Of a stretch of 64,000 bases of DNA, positions 38,319 to 47,007 are shown one piece after another (within the stretch, counting starts at the first letter, position 1; every line of letters starts with the position of its first letter). The stretch lies in NCBI RefSeq assembly GCF_002218025.2, contig NZ_AP018681.1, positions 1,054,001 to 1,118,000 on the forward strand, given 5' to 3'. The notes under the pieces are model-generated. The model ran no database searches. It was not told where the DNA came from and worked only from the letters and a program-made list of their open reading frames with translations. This DNA is from Vibrio casei. Its GTDB lineage: Bacteria > Pseudomonadota > Gammaproteobacteria > Enterobacterales > Vibrionaceae. Made by a program: the position numbers and the translations under genes.

Positions 38319-39071
38319 CTATTTTTGCTGAAGTTTTTCAGCCACTTTTATCAACTCTTCACATGTCTTTTCTATATCCGCAATATCATGATTAACCGTT
38401 TTCGAATTTAACGTCATATAAGGAATAGTCATAACTGCCATCACTTCACCCCAAACACCCAAAATAGGTACTGAGATATTGGTAACACCTGATATTTGAG
38501 GGCTCTCTCCGATGTAATAGCCTTTCTTTGCGATAGCGGAAAGTTTTTCTAAGTGTTCCGGCGCTAAACCATCAAGTTTATCTAATATCTCTGCACGTTT
38601 AACTTCATCACTGAAGCTCAGCAATACGAGTCCAGACCCGGATGCACCGATATCTAATTCGGCCCCAATACGCAAACTAAACCCCATTTTATAAGGGCTT
38701 TCTTGGCCTGCAATCACGATCAACTTGCCATTGCTATAACGACTAATATGGCAAGATTGGTTCACTGAATAACTCAGTTTTTCCATTAAAGGTACGGCTT
38801 TTTTTAGTAACAGCGCAATAGGTGGCGATTGGTTGGATAAAGCAAACATCTTTAAGGTTAAGGCATAGCTTGCGGTTTCAGGATCAAACTCAATGTATTG
38901 CTTTTCAACCAAAACACTCAACATCCGAAAAATTTCATTAATGCTTCGATTAAGTTGAGTGGCGATTTGTTTTTTAGTTAATGGGTCTGCTTGGCATGCT
39001 AGTAACTCTAATATTTCTAGACCTTTCTCTAGTGCAGGCGCCCGATATTCTGTTTTTTGTATTGGTTCCAA
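38319..39071 (-). CDS. IclR-family regulator, KdgR-like
   Basis: 250-residue IclR-type regulator with an N-terminal winged HTH (residues ~13-70, GLEILELLACQADPLTKKQ) and an effector domain with GAELDIGASGSG near residue 140. It is the last gene after kduI-dctPQM on the same strand. By role and family it is the likely counterpart of KdgR, which represses uronate catabolism until a ketodeoxyuronate signal is present. The identity as true KdgR is inferred. Confidence 0.82.
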   Translation of the reverse strand: MEPIQKTEYRAPALEKGLEILELLACQADPLTKKQIATQLNRSINEIFRMLSVLVEKQYIEFDPETASYALTLKMFALSNQSPPIALLLKKAVPLMEKLSYSVNQSCHISRYSNGKLIVIAGQESPYKMGFSLRIGAELDIGASGSGLVLLSFSDEVKRAEILDKLDGLAPEHLEKLSAIAKKGYYIGESPQISGVTNISVPILGVWGEVMAVMTIPYMTLNSKTVNHDIADIEKTCEELIKVAEKLQQK

Positions 39072-39153
39072 GTTTCCACCACTGGGTTAACGAATGCTAG
39101 CGAACTACATCTATTGTCTTTCATAACACACTCATTGAAAAGAACATAAAAAT

Positions 39154-39178
39154 AAAGCCCCATATCAAATGGAGCTTT
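39154..39178 (-). terminator. terminator after dctM
   Basis: On the minus strand AAAGCTCCAT pairs with ATGGGGCTTT (one G-T pair), with a 5-nt loop and a TATTTTTAT tail. It separates dctM from the IclR gene. Confidence 0.75.
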
Positions 39179-39200
39179 ACGTTTTTAAACAAGACTATAA

Positions 39201-40508
39201 TTATCCAATCAACCCCATCATTTCAGGTATAGCCATCGATATAGCTGGAACATAAGTTACTAGCATCAAGACAAGGAATATCGCAAAGAAGAATGGCAAT
39301 AATGTACGAACCACACTGTCAATACTGATCCCACTCACCTTACAACCAGTAAAGAGAATCGGCCCTACCGGTGGAGTAATCGTCCCAAGAGATAAGTTAA
39401 ACACTAATAAGATACCAAACTGAACCGGATCCATTCCTAATGCCATACAGATTGGCAAGAAGATTGGAGTAAAGATAAGTACTGCTGGAGTCGGGTCCAT
39501 AAAGGTGCCGACAAACAAAAGGATCACATTGATAATCAATAAAATAATAATTGGGTTGTCGGTTACCGATAGCAAATTATCCGCAATCATGGCTGGAATT
39601 TGAGTAAATGCCATTACCCAAGACATGATTGACGACGTTGCTAGCATGAAGATAACAATTGCCGACATTTTCGCCGTACTTAAAAATATCTCAGGCAATT
39701 TTTTAATATCAAGTGAGCGATAGCCCAAACTTAAAATCAATGAATAGACGACCGCAATGGCAGAAGCTTCTGTTGCGGTAAAAATCCCGCCTAGTATCCC
39801 ACCAATCACCACTACAATAAGCGATAAGCTTGGAAGCGCATCAATAGTCACTTTACAGCAGTCAGCTAATGTCATGCTATGTTTTGCAATATAACCACGG
39901 CGTTTTGCCATAAAGCCAGCCATAATCATGACACTTAGGCCCCATAAAATACCAGGTAAATAGCCGCCCATAAACAAAGCAGAAATTGACACACTACCCG
40001 CTACCGTTGCATAAACAATCAATGTATTACTTGGCGGGATCAACATACCTGTTGGCGCTGAAGCAATATTAACCGCGGTACTAAATGCTGGGTCATAACC
40101 CTCTTTTTTCTGAATTGGTGACATGATGCCACCGACTGCTGCCGCCGAAGCCACACCAGAACCACTGATTGAACCAAATAACATGTTTGATACAACGTTG
40201 GTTTGCACTAAAGAACCAGGGAAAAAGCCACTGATGATCTTAGAGAAATTAATTAACCTTATCGCGATCCCCCCATTATTCATTATGTTGCCGGCCAGTA
40301 TGAAAAATGGAATTGCGAGTAAAGCAAATGAGTCTAACCCAACAAACATTCGCTGAGCAGAAGTCAGCATTGCACCTTTCATTGGTAGAATAACCAACAT
40401 CGCCGCAAAAGATGAAATACCTACCGCGATACTAATAGGCGTACCTATTACAAGAAAAAAGACCACACCACCGAACATGATCAGTGCGGCAAGAAGTGCC
40501 ATATCCAT
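39201..40508 (-). CDS. dctM: TRAP transporter large permease (DctM type), uronate locus
   Basis: 435-residue inner-membrane permease with about 12 hydrophobic segments and DctM motifs SGSGVASAAAVGG, PTGMLIPPSNTLIVYA and LGTITPPVGPILF. It follows dctQ by 19 nt. Linked to kduI, it probably imports a 4-deoxy-5-ketouronate or a small unsaturated oligouronide from pectin, alginate or a glycosaminoglycan. It is not closely similar to the DctM of the taurine island. Confidence 0.9.
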   Translation of the reverse strand: MDMALLAALIMFGGVVFFLVIGTPISIAVGISSFAAMLVILPMKGAMLTSAQRMFVGLDSFALLAIPFFILAGNIMNNGGIAIRLINFSKIISGFFPGSLVQTNVVSNMLFGSISGSGVASAAAVGGIMSPIQKKEGYDPAFSTAVNIASAPTGMLIPPSNTLIVYATVAGSVSISALFMGGYLPGILWGLSVMIMAGFMAKRRGYIAKHSMTLADCCKVTIDALPSLSLIVVVIGGILGGIFTATEASAIAVVYSLILSLGYRSLDIKKLPEIFLSTAKMSAIVIFMLATSSIMSWVMAFTQIPAMIADNLLSVTDNPIIILLIINVILLFVGTFMDPTPAVLIFTPIFLPICMALGMDPVQFGILLVFNLSLGTITPPVGPILFTGCKVSGISIDSVVRTLLPFFFAIFLVLMLVTYVPAISMAIPEMMGLIG

Positions 40509-40527
40509 TGCTATTTCCTTCTATTTA

Positions 40528-41049
40528 TTATTTTTGTTTTAATGCTTTAAGGCGAGAAATAAAACCGATCTCATGGCACAAGAAATAAAATAAAATGATT
40601 GCACCACTGATTGGGATAACCGAGTAAATCGTCCCCATTGGGATTTGCAATGCCGAATCTTGCTGCCACATTTGTCTTACTGCCGTGTTGTAGCCACCAA
40701 AAACCATAATAGAAAAGCCAAAGACTACGATGACAAGCTCAATAAACATATCGAGATAGATTTTAGTTTTTTCCGAAAATTTATCTTTAACAAAAGTAAT
40801 GCTCATGTGTTCACGCAAACCAAAAACATAAGCACTACCTAAAAAGATCAACCAAATAAATAAATACCTAGACAACACCTCACTCACACCACTAGGACTA
40901 TCAAATAAATACCGTGAAATAACTTGGTATGTCACCAATGCCGTCATAGCGCCAACAATCGCGATGCATGCCCAAGAAATCAGTTTATCAACGAGGAATT
41001 TAACCTTATTCATCGCCAATAATAATTTAGATTCATTACCACTTAACAT
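40528..41049 (-). CDS. dctQ: TRAP transporter small permease (DctQ type), uronate locus
   Basis: 173-residue membrane protein with four hydrophobic segments and the DctQ motif SGVSEVLSRYLFIWLIFLGSAY near residue 55. The start at ATG 41049 has AAAGAGAC upstream. It is separated from dctP by an attenuator hairpin. Confidence 0.87.
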   Translation of the reverse strand: MLSGNESKLLLAMNKVKFLVDKLISWACIAIVGAMTALVTYQVISRYLFDSPSGVSEVLSRYLFIWLIFLGSAYVFGLREHMSITFVKDKFSEKTKIYLDMFIELVIVVFGFSIMVFGGYNTAVRQMWQQDSALQIPMGTIYSVIPISGAIILFYFLCHEIGFISRLKALKQK

Positions 41050-41068
41050 GTCTCTTTACCTTAAAAAA

Positions 41069-41091
41069 GGCTGGATACATTCTATCCAGCC
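41069..41091 (-). terminator. attenuator between dctP and dctQ
   Basis: Perfect 9-bp stem GGCTGGATA/TATCCAGCC with a 5-nt loop, followed on the minus strand by TTTTTT. Placed 10 nt after dctP, it probably reduces readthrough to the membrane subunits so that the binding protein is in excess. Confidence 0.8.
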
Positions 41092-41101
41092 ATATTGGTT
41101 T

Positions 41102-42091
41102 TTATTTCAGCTCTGTAATTTGCTTAAAGAGTTCTTTTTGCGCTGGCGTTTCAATTAAGCTGTCCTGCAGGCTCTTACAGCTTTCTTGGAATGGTTTAAT
41201 ATCCACATCATTAAATTTCGCGCCTTTAGATTGAGCAATCGCTTTCGCTTCTGAAATTTGCTTATTCCAAAGTTCAAACTCAATTTTGGTACTTTCTTTG
41301 ACTAGGTTAACCAAAATATCGCGATCTGCTTTTGGCATCGAAGCAAGGAAATCCGTACTCATCACCACCAAATCAGGCACCATTAAGTGACGAGTTGAAG
41401 AGAAGTAAGGCGCGACTTCATATTGCTTCAAATCTGCATAGGTAATTTCATTATTTTCCGCACCATCAAGAACGCCTTGTTGAATGGCGCTGTACACTTC
41501 ACCTTGCCCCATTGCTACACCGGTGCCGCCCATGCAAGACAACATTTTGATCATAGTGTCAGATTGCATAACACGGATTTTTTCACCTTTCATGTCTTCG
41601 ATGGTGTTAATCGGACCTTTCTTGGTGTACATGCTACGAGCGCCTGCGGTATAAGCAGTTAATACTTCAAAACCAAACTTATTCGTTGAAGCAAAAAGCT
41701 CATCAAGCATGCCAGAGGTAAAAACTTTCTCTTGGTGATCAGGGCCGGTATAAATATATGGCATACCGATCACTCGGAACGTTTTATCGTAGTTTTCAAC
41801 CAATGGGTTTGCTACAACCGCCATTTGAACTGAGCCCATTTGTACTAGCTCTAGTGCTGCACGTTGGTCACCTAGTAGTTCGTTTGGAAAAATCGAAAGT
41901 TTATAGCGACCTTCGGTTTTCCTTTCTAATTTTTCAGCTACACCTTGCAGTGCAACATATTGAGGATGTTGGTTTGACTGGTTAAATGCTGCTTTAATTT
42001 CTGTCGCCGCATTAACGAGTGAAGACATTCCCAGCGCGCTACCAATAACCGCTGCCAATGTTGCTTTTTTCAATGAGGTACGAGTAAACAT
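41102..42091 (-). CDS. dctP: TRAP transporter substrate-binding protein (DctP type), uronate locus
   Basis: 329-residue periplasmic protein with a signal peptide (residues 1-28, ending SLVNA). It shows DctP features: SIFPNELLGDQRAALE, MKGEKIRVMQSDTMIKM with the conserved Arg, and IQQGVLDGAENNEITY. Encoded between kduI and dctQM. The likely ligand is a uronate derivative, inferred from kduI. Confidence 0.89.
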   Translation of the reverse strand: MFTRTSLKKATLAAVIGSALGMSSLVNAATEIKAAFNQSNQHPQYVALQGVAEKLERKTEGRYKLSIFPNELLGDQRAALELVQMGSVQMAVVANPLVENYDKTFRVIGMPYIYTGPDHQEKVFTSGMLDELFASTNKFGFEVLTAYTAGARSMYTKKGPINTIEDMKGEKIRVMQSDTMIKMLSCMGGTGVAMGQGEVYSAIQQGVLDGAENNEITYADLKQYEVAPYFSSTRHLMVPDLVVMSTDFLASMPKADRDILVNLVKESTKIEFELWNKQISEAKAIAQSKGAKFNDVDIKPFQESCKSLQDSLIETPAQKELFKQITELK

Positions 42092-42129
42092 ATCATTCTC
42101 TCCATATAATTTTTATTATTTACTATTCA

Positions 42130-42969
42130 TTATTTAATTGAATTCATATCGACAAAATCCATATCATCAAAGGTTTGGTTTTCTCCAACCATTCCCCAGA
42201 CGAAGCTGTAATTTTGTGTTCCGCAACCAGAGTGAATCGACCAACTTGGTGACAGCACTAACTGCTTATCACGAACAATAATGTGGCGAGTCTCTTGTGG
42301 TTCCCCCATAAAGTGGAAGACCACTTGTGAAGGCTTCACATTGAAGTAAAGGTACGCTTCCATTCGGCGCTCATGGGTGTGCGCTGGCATGGTATTCCAA
42401 ACACTACCCGGCTTAAGATGCGTTACCCCCATGCATAATTGACACGTTGGTAATACGTCTGGGTGAAGGTATTGAGTAATAATGCGGTCGTTGGCATTTT
42501 CTTGTGAGCCGAGCTCAACTCTCTTTGCATCTTCACGGCGAATAATGCGAGATGGATAAGTATGATGTGCAGGAGCGCTTAGGCAGTAGAATGATGTAGG
42601 TTCAGCTGAGTCGGATGATTCAAATTCAATGTTTTCTTCGCCTTTTCCTAGGTATAAAACATCAAGGTATTCCAACGTATATGTTTCACCTTTACAGCGA
42701 ACCACGCCTTTTGCCCCTAAGTTTAAGATCCCTAGTTCACGACGCTCTAAAAAGAAATCGGTGCCGAAGGCTTTCTTGTCCATCACATCATCAAGCTTTA
42801 ACACTTGCTCAGTTGGACAAACCCCCATCGCAACGATTCGATCAATGTGGCTATACACAACCTTAACTTGGTTATCTTGAAATAAATCTTCCGTAAGAAA
42901 CTCTTCTCTTAGTCGAGAAGTATCATAACTTTTGGCATCCGTTGGGTTACTGTTGTAATTAATAAACAT
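42130..42969 (-). CDS. kduI: 5-dehydro-4-deoxy-D-glucuronate isomerase
   Basis: 279-residue cupin enzyme converting 5-keto-4-deoxyuronate to 2,5-diketo-3-deoxygluconate, the step after unsaturated oligouronide cleavage. Zinc-binding residues are visible in MPAHTHERRMEAYLYF and in SPSWSIHSGCGTQNY near residue 245; length equals the family norm. It is first in its operon with the TRAP genes. No kduD, kdgK or lyase gene lies in the window. Confidence 0.95.
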   Translation of the reverse strand: MFINYNSNPTDAKSYDTSRLREEFLTEDLFQDNQVKVVYSHIDRIVAMGVCPTEQVLKLDDVMDKKAFGTDFFLERRELGILNLGAKGVVRCKGETYTLEYLDVLYLGKGEENIEFESSDSAEPTSFYCLSAPAHHTYPSRIIRREDAKRVELGSQENANDRIITQYLHPDVLPTCQLCMGVTHLKPGSVWNTMPAHTHERRMEAYLYFNVKPSQVVFHFMGEPQETRHIIVRDKQLVLSPSWSIHSGCGTQNYSFVWGMVGENQTFDDMDFVDMNSIK

Positions 42970-43020
42970 CGATTTCTCCTTAGTGGTGGCTAAAGATTAA
43001 CGATTATTTATATACGATCA

Positions 43021-43102
43021 ATCAACTTCATATATGAAAAAATAGAATTGTGACCCATGGTTGCATTTTTATTGAAAAGCTGTTTCTTTATTTGAAGTTG
43101 AT
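43021..43102 (-). promoter_or_regulatory. inverted-repeat region before kduI
   Basis: ATCAACTTCA (43021-43030) and TGAAGTTGAT (43093-43102) are perfect inverted copies 62 bp apart. Between them lie the palindrome TTCATATATGAA (43027-43038) and TTGAAAAGCTGTTTCTT (43072-43088), a weak KdgR-like site. The set probably forms the operator region for the IclR-type regulator of this operon. Confidence 0.4.
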
Positions 43103-43147
43103 CATGTTCACTGATTTCCTATAGAAAGAATGAACCACACGACAAAA

Positions 43148-43171
43148 AAACCGCCTAATAATAGGCGGTTT
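43148..43171 (-). terminator. terminator after the glutathione peroxidase gene
   Basis: Perfect 10-bp stem AAACCGCCTA/TAGGCGGTTT with a 4-nt loop and, on the minus strand, a run of seven T including the stem end, 16 nt after the stop. Confidence 0.85.
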
Positions 43172-43187
43172 CAATATCTCGTATTGA

Positions 43188-43724
43188 TTACTTTCGGTGT
43201 TTATCAATTTCCTCCGCTAACTCCTCAGCCAAATAGGTCGGAGAGTAGCGCTCAACCACATTACCATCCGCATCCACTAAAAACTTAGTGAAATTCCATT
43301 TAAGCTCACCATCACCAAACACTTGGCCAATGGAGGTGAGTTTTTCAAGCAAGCCTTCAGAGGCATCATTGGATTTATCTTCATGACGCTGCATTTTCAA
43401 ATGCTTAAATAATGGGTCGGCATCTGGGCCATTGACTTCAATTTTGGCAAAGTTGGTAAAACTCACTCCATAATTCACCTGACAGAAATCCATAATGCCT
43501 TGATCATCTTCTGGCGATTGCTCCAAAAACTGGTTACAAGGAAAGCCGAGCACTTCAACCCCTTTGTCTTTGTATGCTTTATAGAGTTTTTCAAGACCTT
43601 CCAATTGAGGGGTAAGGCCACATTTGGTCGCGATATTCACGATCAGTAATATTTTTCCTTGATATTGAGATAAATCCACCAGATCGCCGGATACCGACTT
43701 TACTTTAAAGTCATGTACATTCAT
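43188..43724 (-). CDS. glutathione peroxidase family protein (Cys type)
   Basis: 178-residue thiol peroxidase that reduces hydroperoxides. Cys35 lies in NIATKCGLTPQ, the Gln motif in GFPCNQFLEQSPE and the Trp/Asn in LKWNFTKFLVD, completing the catalytic set. No selenocysteine and no signal peptide. Single gene with its own terminator, divergent from nirB. BtuE of E. coli is the nearest named relative. Confidence 0.9.
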   Translation of the reverse strand: MNVHDFKVKSVSGDLVDLSQYQGKILLIVNIATKCGLTPQLEGLEKLYKAYKDKGVEVLGFPCNQFLEQSPEDDQGIMDFCQVNYGVSFTNFAKIEVNGPDADPLFKHLKMQRHEDKSNDASEGLLEKLTSIGQVFGDGELKWNFTKFLVDADGNVVERYSPTYLAEELAEEIDKHRK

Positions 43725-43789
43725 TTTCTACCCCTTGATTTATATAGAAATAATATTTAAACATTAATCTTTTACCCACCCTTTAGTGA

Positions 43790-43805
43790 TACCACTTTAG
43801 GGTTA
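43790..43805 (+). promoter_or_regulatory. degenerate NarP 7-2-7 site before nirB
   Basis: TACCACT-TT-AGGGTTA resembles two inverted NarP heptamers with 2-bp spacing, with mismatches in each arm. It sits 13 nt before the FNR site, as part of the nirB control region. Confidence 0.4.
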
Positions 43806-43818
43806 TTTGAGTGTTAAC

Positions 43819-43832
43819 TTGATTTGAATCAG
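43819..43832 (+). promoter_or_regulatory. FNR site before nirB
   Basis: TTGATTTGAATCAG matches TTGAT-N4-ATCAA at 9 of 10 defined bases, centred about 71 nt before the nirB ATG. It fits anaerobic control of nitrite reduction. Confidence 0.72.
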
Positions 43833-43896
43833 TATTCTCTGTTTTTGGTTTCTCCATGATGGCCATAGTTAATTTATTTTTATGGGCGAAATATAT

Positions 43897-46479
43897 ATGA
43901 ATAAGATCAAACTCGTCATCATCGGTAACGGCATGGTTGGCCATCGCTTTATCGAAGATGTCGTCGAAAAAGGTGACTTAAACCAATACGAAATCACCGC
44001 ATTTTGTGAAGAACCACGCGTTGCTTATGACCGAGTTCATCTGTCTTCATATTTCTCCCACCACACGGCTGATGAACTTTCTTTAGTAAAAGAAGGCTTT
44101 TATCAAAAACATGGTATCAAAGTCTTAATTGGTGAACGTGCTATTAATATTAGCCGTGAAAACAAAACCGTGTATTCAAACTCTGGTCGCGAAGTTCAAT
44201 ATGACAAGCTGATCATGGCAACTGGCTCTTACCCATTTGTGCCGCCAATCAAAGGCAACGAAAGCAAAGACTGTTTTGTTTACCGTACCATCGAAGATCT
44301 CAAAGCAATAGAAACGACCGCGAAAAAAAGCAAAAGCGGCGCGGTGATCGGCGGTGGCTTGCTTGGTCTTGAAGCCGCTGGCGCTTTAAAAGCATTAGGC
44401 GTTCAAACTCACGTGATTGAATTTGCTCCTGTTTTAATGGCAGAACAGCTTGATCTACAAGGCGGCTTAAAGCTACGCAACAAAATTGAACGTATGGGCG
44501 TACAAGTTCATACCAGCAAAAATACATTAGAGATCTTACCTCAAGGTGACAGCGCCCGTAACACCATGAAGTTTGCAGATGGCACCGATTTAGAAGTCGA
44601 CTTTATCGTGTTCTCTGCGGGTATTCGCCCTCAAGACCGCCTGTCTCGCCAAGCAGAATTAGAAATTGGCCCACGCGGCGGAATCGCCATTAACGATAAC
44701 TGCCAAACCTCTGATCCAGATATCTACGCAGTTGGTGAATGTGCTTCTTGGAATGGCATCTTCTTTGGCTTAGTGGCTCCAGGTTACAAAATGGCACAAG
44801 TGGCGGTTGACCACCTACTAGGCAATACAGAAAGCCAATTCACTGGTGCAGACATGAGTGCCAAACTGAAATTACTGGGCGTAAAAGTGGGTAGTATTGG
44901 TGATGCAAACGGCCGTACCCCAAACTGTAAGAGCTTTGTTTACCAAAACGATGAAGAAGACGTGTATAAGCGCTTGATCGTATCTGCAGACAACAAGAAG
45001 CTTCTCGGTGCAGTATTAGTTGGCGATACGTCTGATTACGGCAACCTACTACAGCTGCACTTGAATGATATGGATCTACCTGAGCATCCAGACACCTTAA
45101 TTCTGCCTGCTCATGCTGGCGCAGAAAAACCATCAATGGGTGCCGATGCACTACCTGATTCAGCGGTAATCTGTTCTTGTTTTGATGTGACGAAAGGCAA
45201 AATTGCTGCCGCGGTTGCCGAAGGCCACACCACGCTAGGTGATATCAAAATGGTCACCAAAGCCGGTACAGGTTGTGGTGGTTGTGTACCAATGATCACC
45301 CAAGTACTAAACGCAGAATTAACCAAAGCCGGTATTGAAGTTAAAAATCATATCTGTGAGCATTTCGAATATTCTCGCCAAGAGCTATTCCACCTATGCC
45401 GCATTGAAGGCATTCGTTCATTCGATCAACTACTTGAAAAACACGGTCACGGTTATGGCTGTGAAGTATGTAAGCCAACGGTTGGCTCTATCTTAGCGTC
45501 TTGCTGGGGCGATCACGTATTAAAACCACAACACGTTGGCCTGCAAGATACCAATGACAACTTCCTTGGCAACATGCAAAAAGATGGCACTTACTCTGTT
45601 ATCCCTCGTATGGCAGGCGGTGAAGTAACACCTCAAGCGCTAGCGGCACTGGCCAATGTTGCAGCAGAATACAATCTTTACACCAAGATCACCGGTGCAC
45701 AGCGTATTGGTTTATTCGGCGCGCAAAAAGATGACCTTCCTGCCATCTGGAAAAAACTCATCGAAGCGGGTTATGAAACGGGTCAAGCCTATGCCAAAGC
45801 ACTGCGTATGGCGAAAACCTGCGTAGGCAGCACTTGGTGTCGTTTCGGCGTGCAAGATAGTGTTGAACTAGGTTCGTACTTAGAAAACCGTTACAAAGGC
45901 ATTCGTACCCCTCACAAGATGAAGTTCGGTGTGTCTGGCTGTACTCGTGAATGTGCGGAAGCTCAAGGCAAAGATTTAGGTATTATTGCCACCGACGCAG
46001 GTTGGAACATGTATGTAGGCGGTAACGGCGGTATGAATCCTCGTCACGGTGACCTACTGGCTTCTGATTTAGATAAAGAAACCCTAATCAAATACATCGA
46101 CCGTTTCATGATGTTCTACATCCGTACTGCGGATAAATTACAACGTACATCAGTATGGCTAGAAAACCTAGAAGGCGGCGTAGACTACCTACGTAAAGTA
46201 ATTGTCGATGACACATTAGGCATCAATGAGCAACTTGAGAAAGACGTACAAACACTAGTCGACAGCTACACCTGTGAGTGGACTGACACGATTAATGATG
46301 AAAGCCAGTTAACCCGTTTTGCTCACTTCATCAACAGCGATGCGCGCGATGAAAACGTGGTATTTGTTCCTGAACGTGAACAACACCGCCCTGCGACATT
46401 TACTGAAAAACACCCGCACTTACGTGGTGACATCCTACACACCGACCTAAACGATAAAAAAGTAACGGAGGAAGCGTAA
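43897..46479 (+). CDS. nirB: NADH-dependent nitrite reductase large subunit
   Basis: 860-residue cytoplasmic siroheme enzyme reducing nitrite to ammonium. In order it has a FAD/NAD domain (IGNGMVGHRF at the N-terminus, GGGLLGLEAAG near residue 150), BFD-type [2Fe-2S] motifs (CSCFDVTKG and GCGGC), a ferredoxin-like region, and the siroheme/[4Fe-4S] motifs TCVGSTWCRFG and SGCTRECAEA. ATG 43897 is used because the family starts close to this point; ATG 43882 adds five residues. The stop overlaps the nirD start. Confidence 0.96.
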   Translation: MNKIKLVIIGNGMVGHRFIEDVVEKGDLNQYEITAFCEEPRVAYDRVHLSSYFSHHTADELSLVKEGFYQKHGIKVLIGERAINISRENKTVYSNSGREVQYDKLIMATGSYPFVPPIKGNESKDCFVYRTIEDLKAIETTAKKSKSGAVIGGGLLGLEAAGALKALGVQTHVIEFAPVLMAEQLDLQGGLKLRNKIERMGVQVHTSKNTLEILPQGDSARNTMKFADGTDLEVDFIVFSAGIRPQDRLSRQAELEIGPRGGIAINDNCQTSDPDIYAVGECASWNGIFFGLVAPGYKMAQVAVDHLLGNTESQFTGADMSAKLKLLGVKVGSIGDANGRTPNCKSFVYQNDEEDVYKRLIVSADNKKLLGAVLVGDTSDYGNLLQLHLNDMDLPEHPDTLILPAHAGAEKPSMGADALPDSAVICSCFDVTKGKIAAAVAEGHTTLGDIKMVTKAGTGCGGCVPMITQVLNAELTKAGIEVKNHICEHFEYSRQELFHLCRIEGIRSFDQLLEKHGHGYGCEVCKPTVGSILASCWGDHVLKPQHVGLQDTNDNFLGNMQKDGTYSVIPRMAGGEVTPQALAALANVAAEYNLYTKITGAQRIGLFGAQKDDLPAIWKKLIEAGYETGQAYAKALRMAKTCVGSTWCRFGVQDSVELGSYLENRYKGIRTPHKMKFGVSGCTRECAEAQGKDLGIIATDAGWNMYVGGNGGMNPRHGDLLASDLDKETLIKYIDRFMMFYIRTADKLQRTSVWLENLEGGVDYLRKVIVDDTLGINEQLEKDVQTLVDSYTCEWTDTINDESQLTRFAHFINSDARDENVVFVPEREQHRPATFTEKHPHLRGDILHTDLNDKKVTEEA

Positions 46480-46841
46480 TGACTAGTCAACCAAATACGA
46501 ATCAAAAAAATCATAAACCTAGTTGGGTAAAAGTCTGTGCGCTCAGCGACATCACGCCAAAAACTGGGGTTTGTGCCCTAGTCAACGGTAAGCAAGTTGC
46601 GATCTTCCGTCCACGTTTTGATGAGCAGCTCTTCGCCATCAACAACATGGATCCGTTTGCTCAATCGAACGTATTATCTCGCGGTTTAATCTGTGAACAC
46701 GATGGTGAGCTTTGGGTGGCCAGCCCACTGAAAAAACAACGCTTCAACCTAGAAACCGGTCGTTGTCTTGAAGATGAAACCATGAGCGTAGAAGCCTATG
46801 AGATTCGTGTGAAAGGTAATGAGATTGAGGTGAAAGCGTAA
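46479..46841 (+). CDS. nirD: nitrite reductase small subunit
   Basis: 120-residue Rieske-like small subunit of NirBD. It starts within TAATG of the nirB stop. The sequence VCALSDITPKTGVCALV and FAINNMDPF are typical of NirD. The usual Rieske Cys/His ligands are absent, as is normal for NirD. Confidence 0.95.
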   Translation: MTSQPNTNQKNHKPSWVKVCALSDITPKTGVCALVNGKQVAIFRPRFDEQLFAINNMDPFAQSNVLSRGLICEHDGELWVASPLKKQRFNLETGRCLEDETMSVEAYEIRVKGNEIEVKA

Positions 46842-46862
46842 ACGGTTTTCGAAATCTCGTGA

Positions 46863-46895
46863 CTCGTTTCTCGGACTGCCCTTTCGAGAAACGAG
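46863..46895 (+). repeat. inverted repeat between nirD and nirC
   Basis: CTCGTTTCTCG and CGAGAAACGAG form a perfect 11-bp stem with an 11-nt loop. Further partial copies flank it (ATCTCGT before, ACGAGATTCG and AAACGAG after), so this looks like a small repeat-derived palindrome. It lies 22 nt after the nirD stop and could limit readthrough into nirC. Confidence 0.7.
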
Positions 46896-47007
46896 ATTCG
46901 ATAAACGAGCTCCGTTAAAAAAGTTTCCATACCCATAGCGATTCTCTTTCAATCCCGAATCGCTATCAGTATTCAAACTTTAATTTTAACTTTTGTAGGA
47001 AATCACT

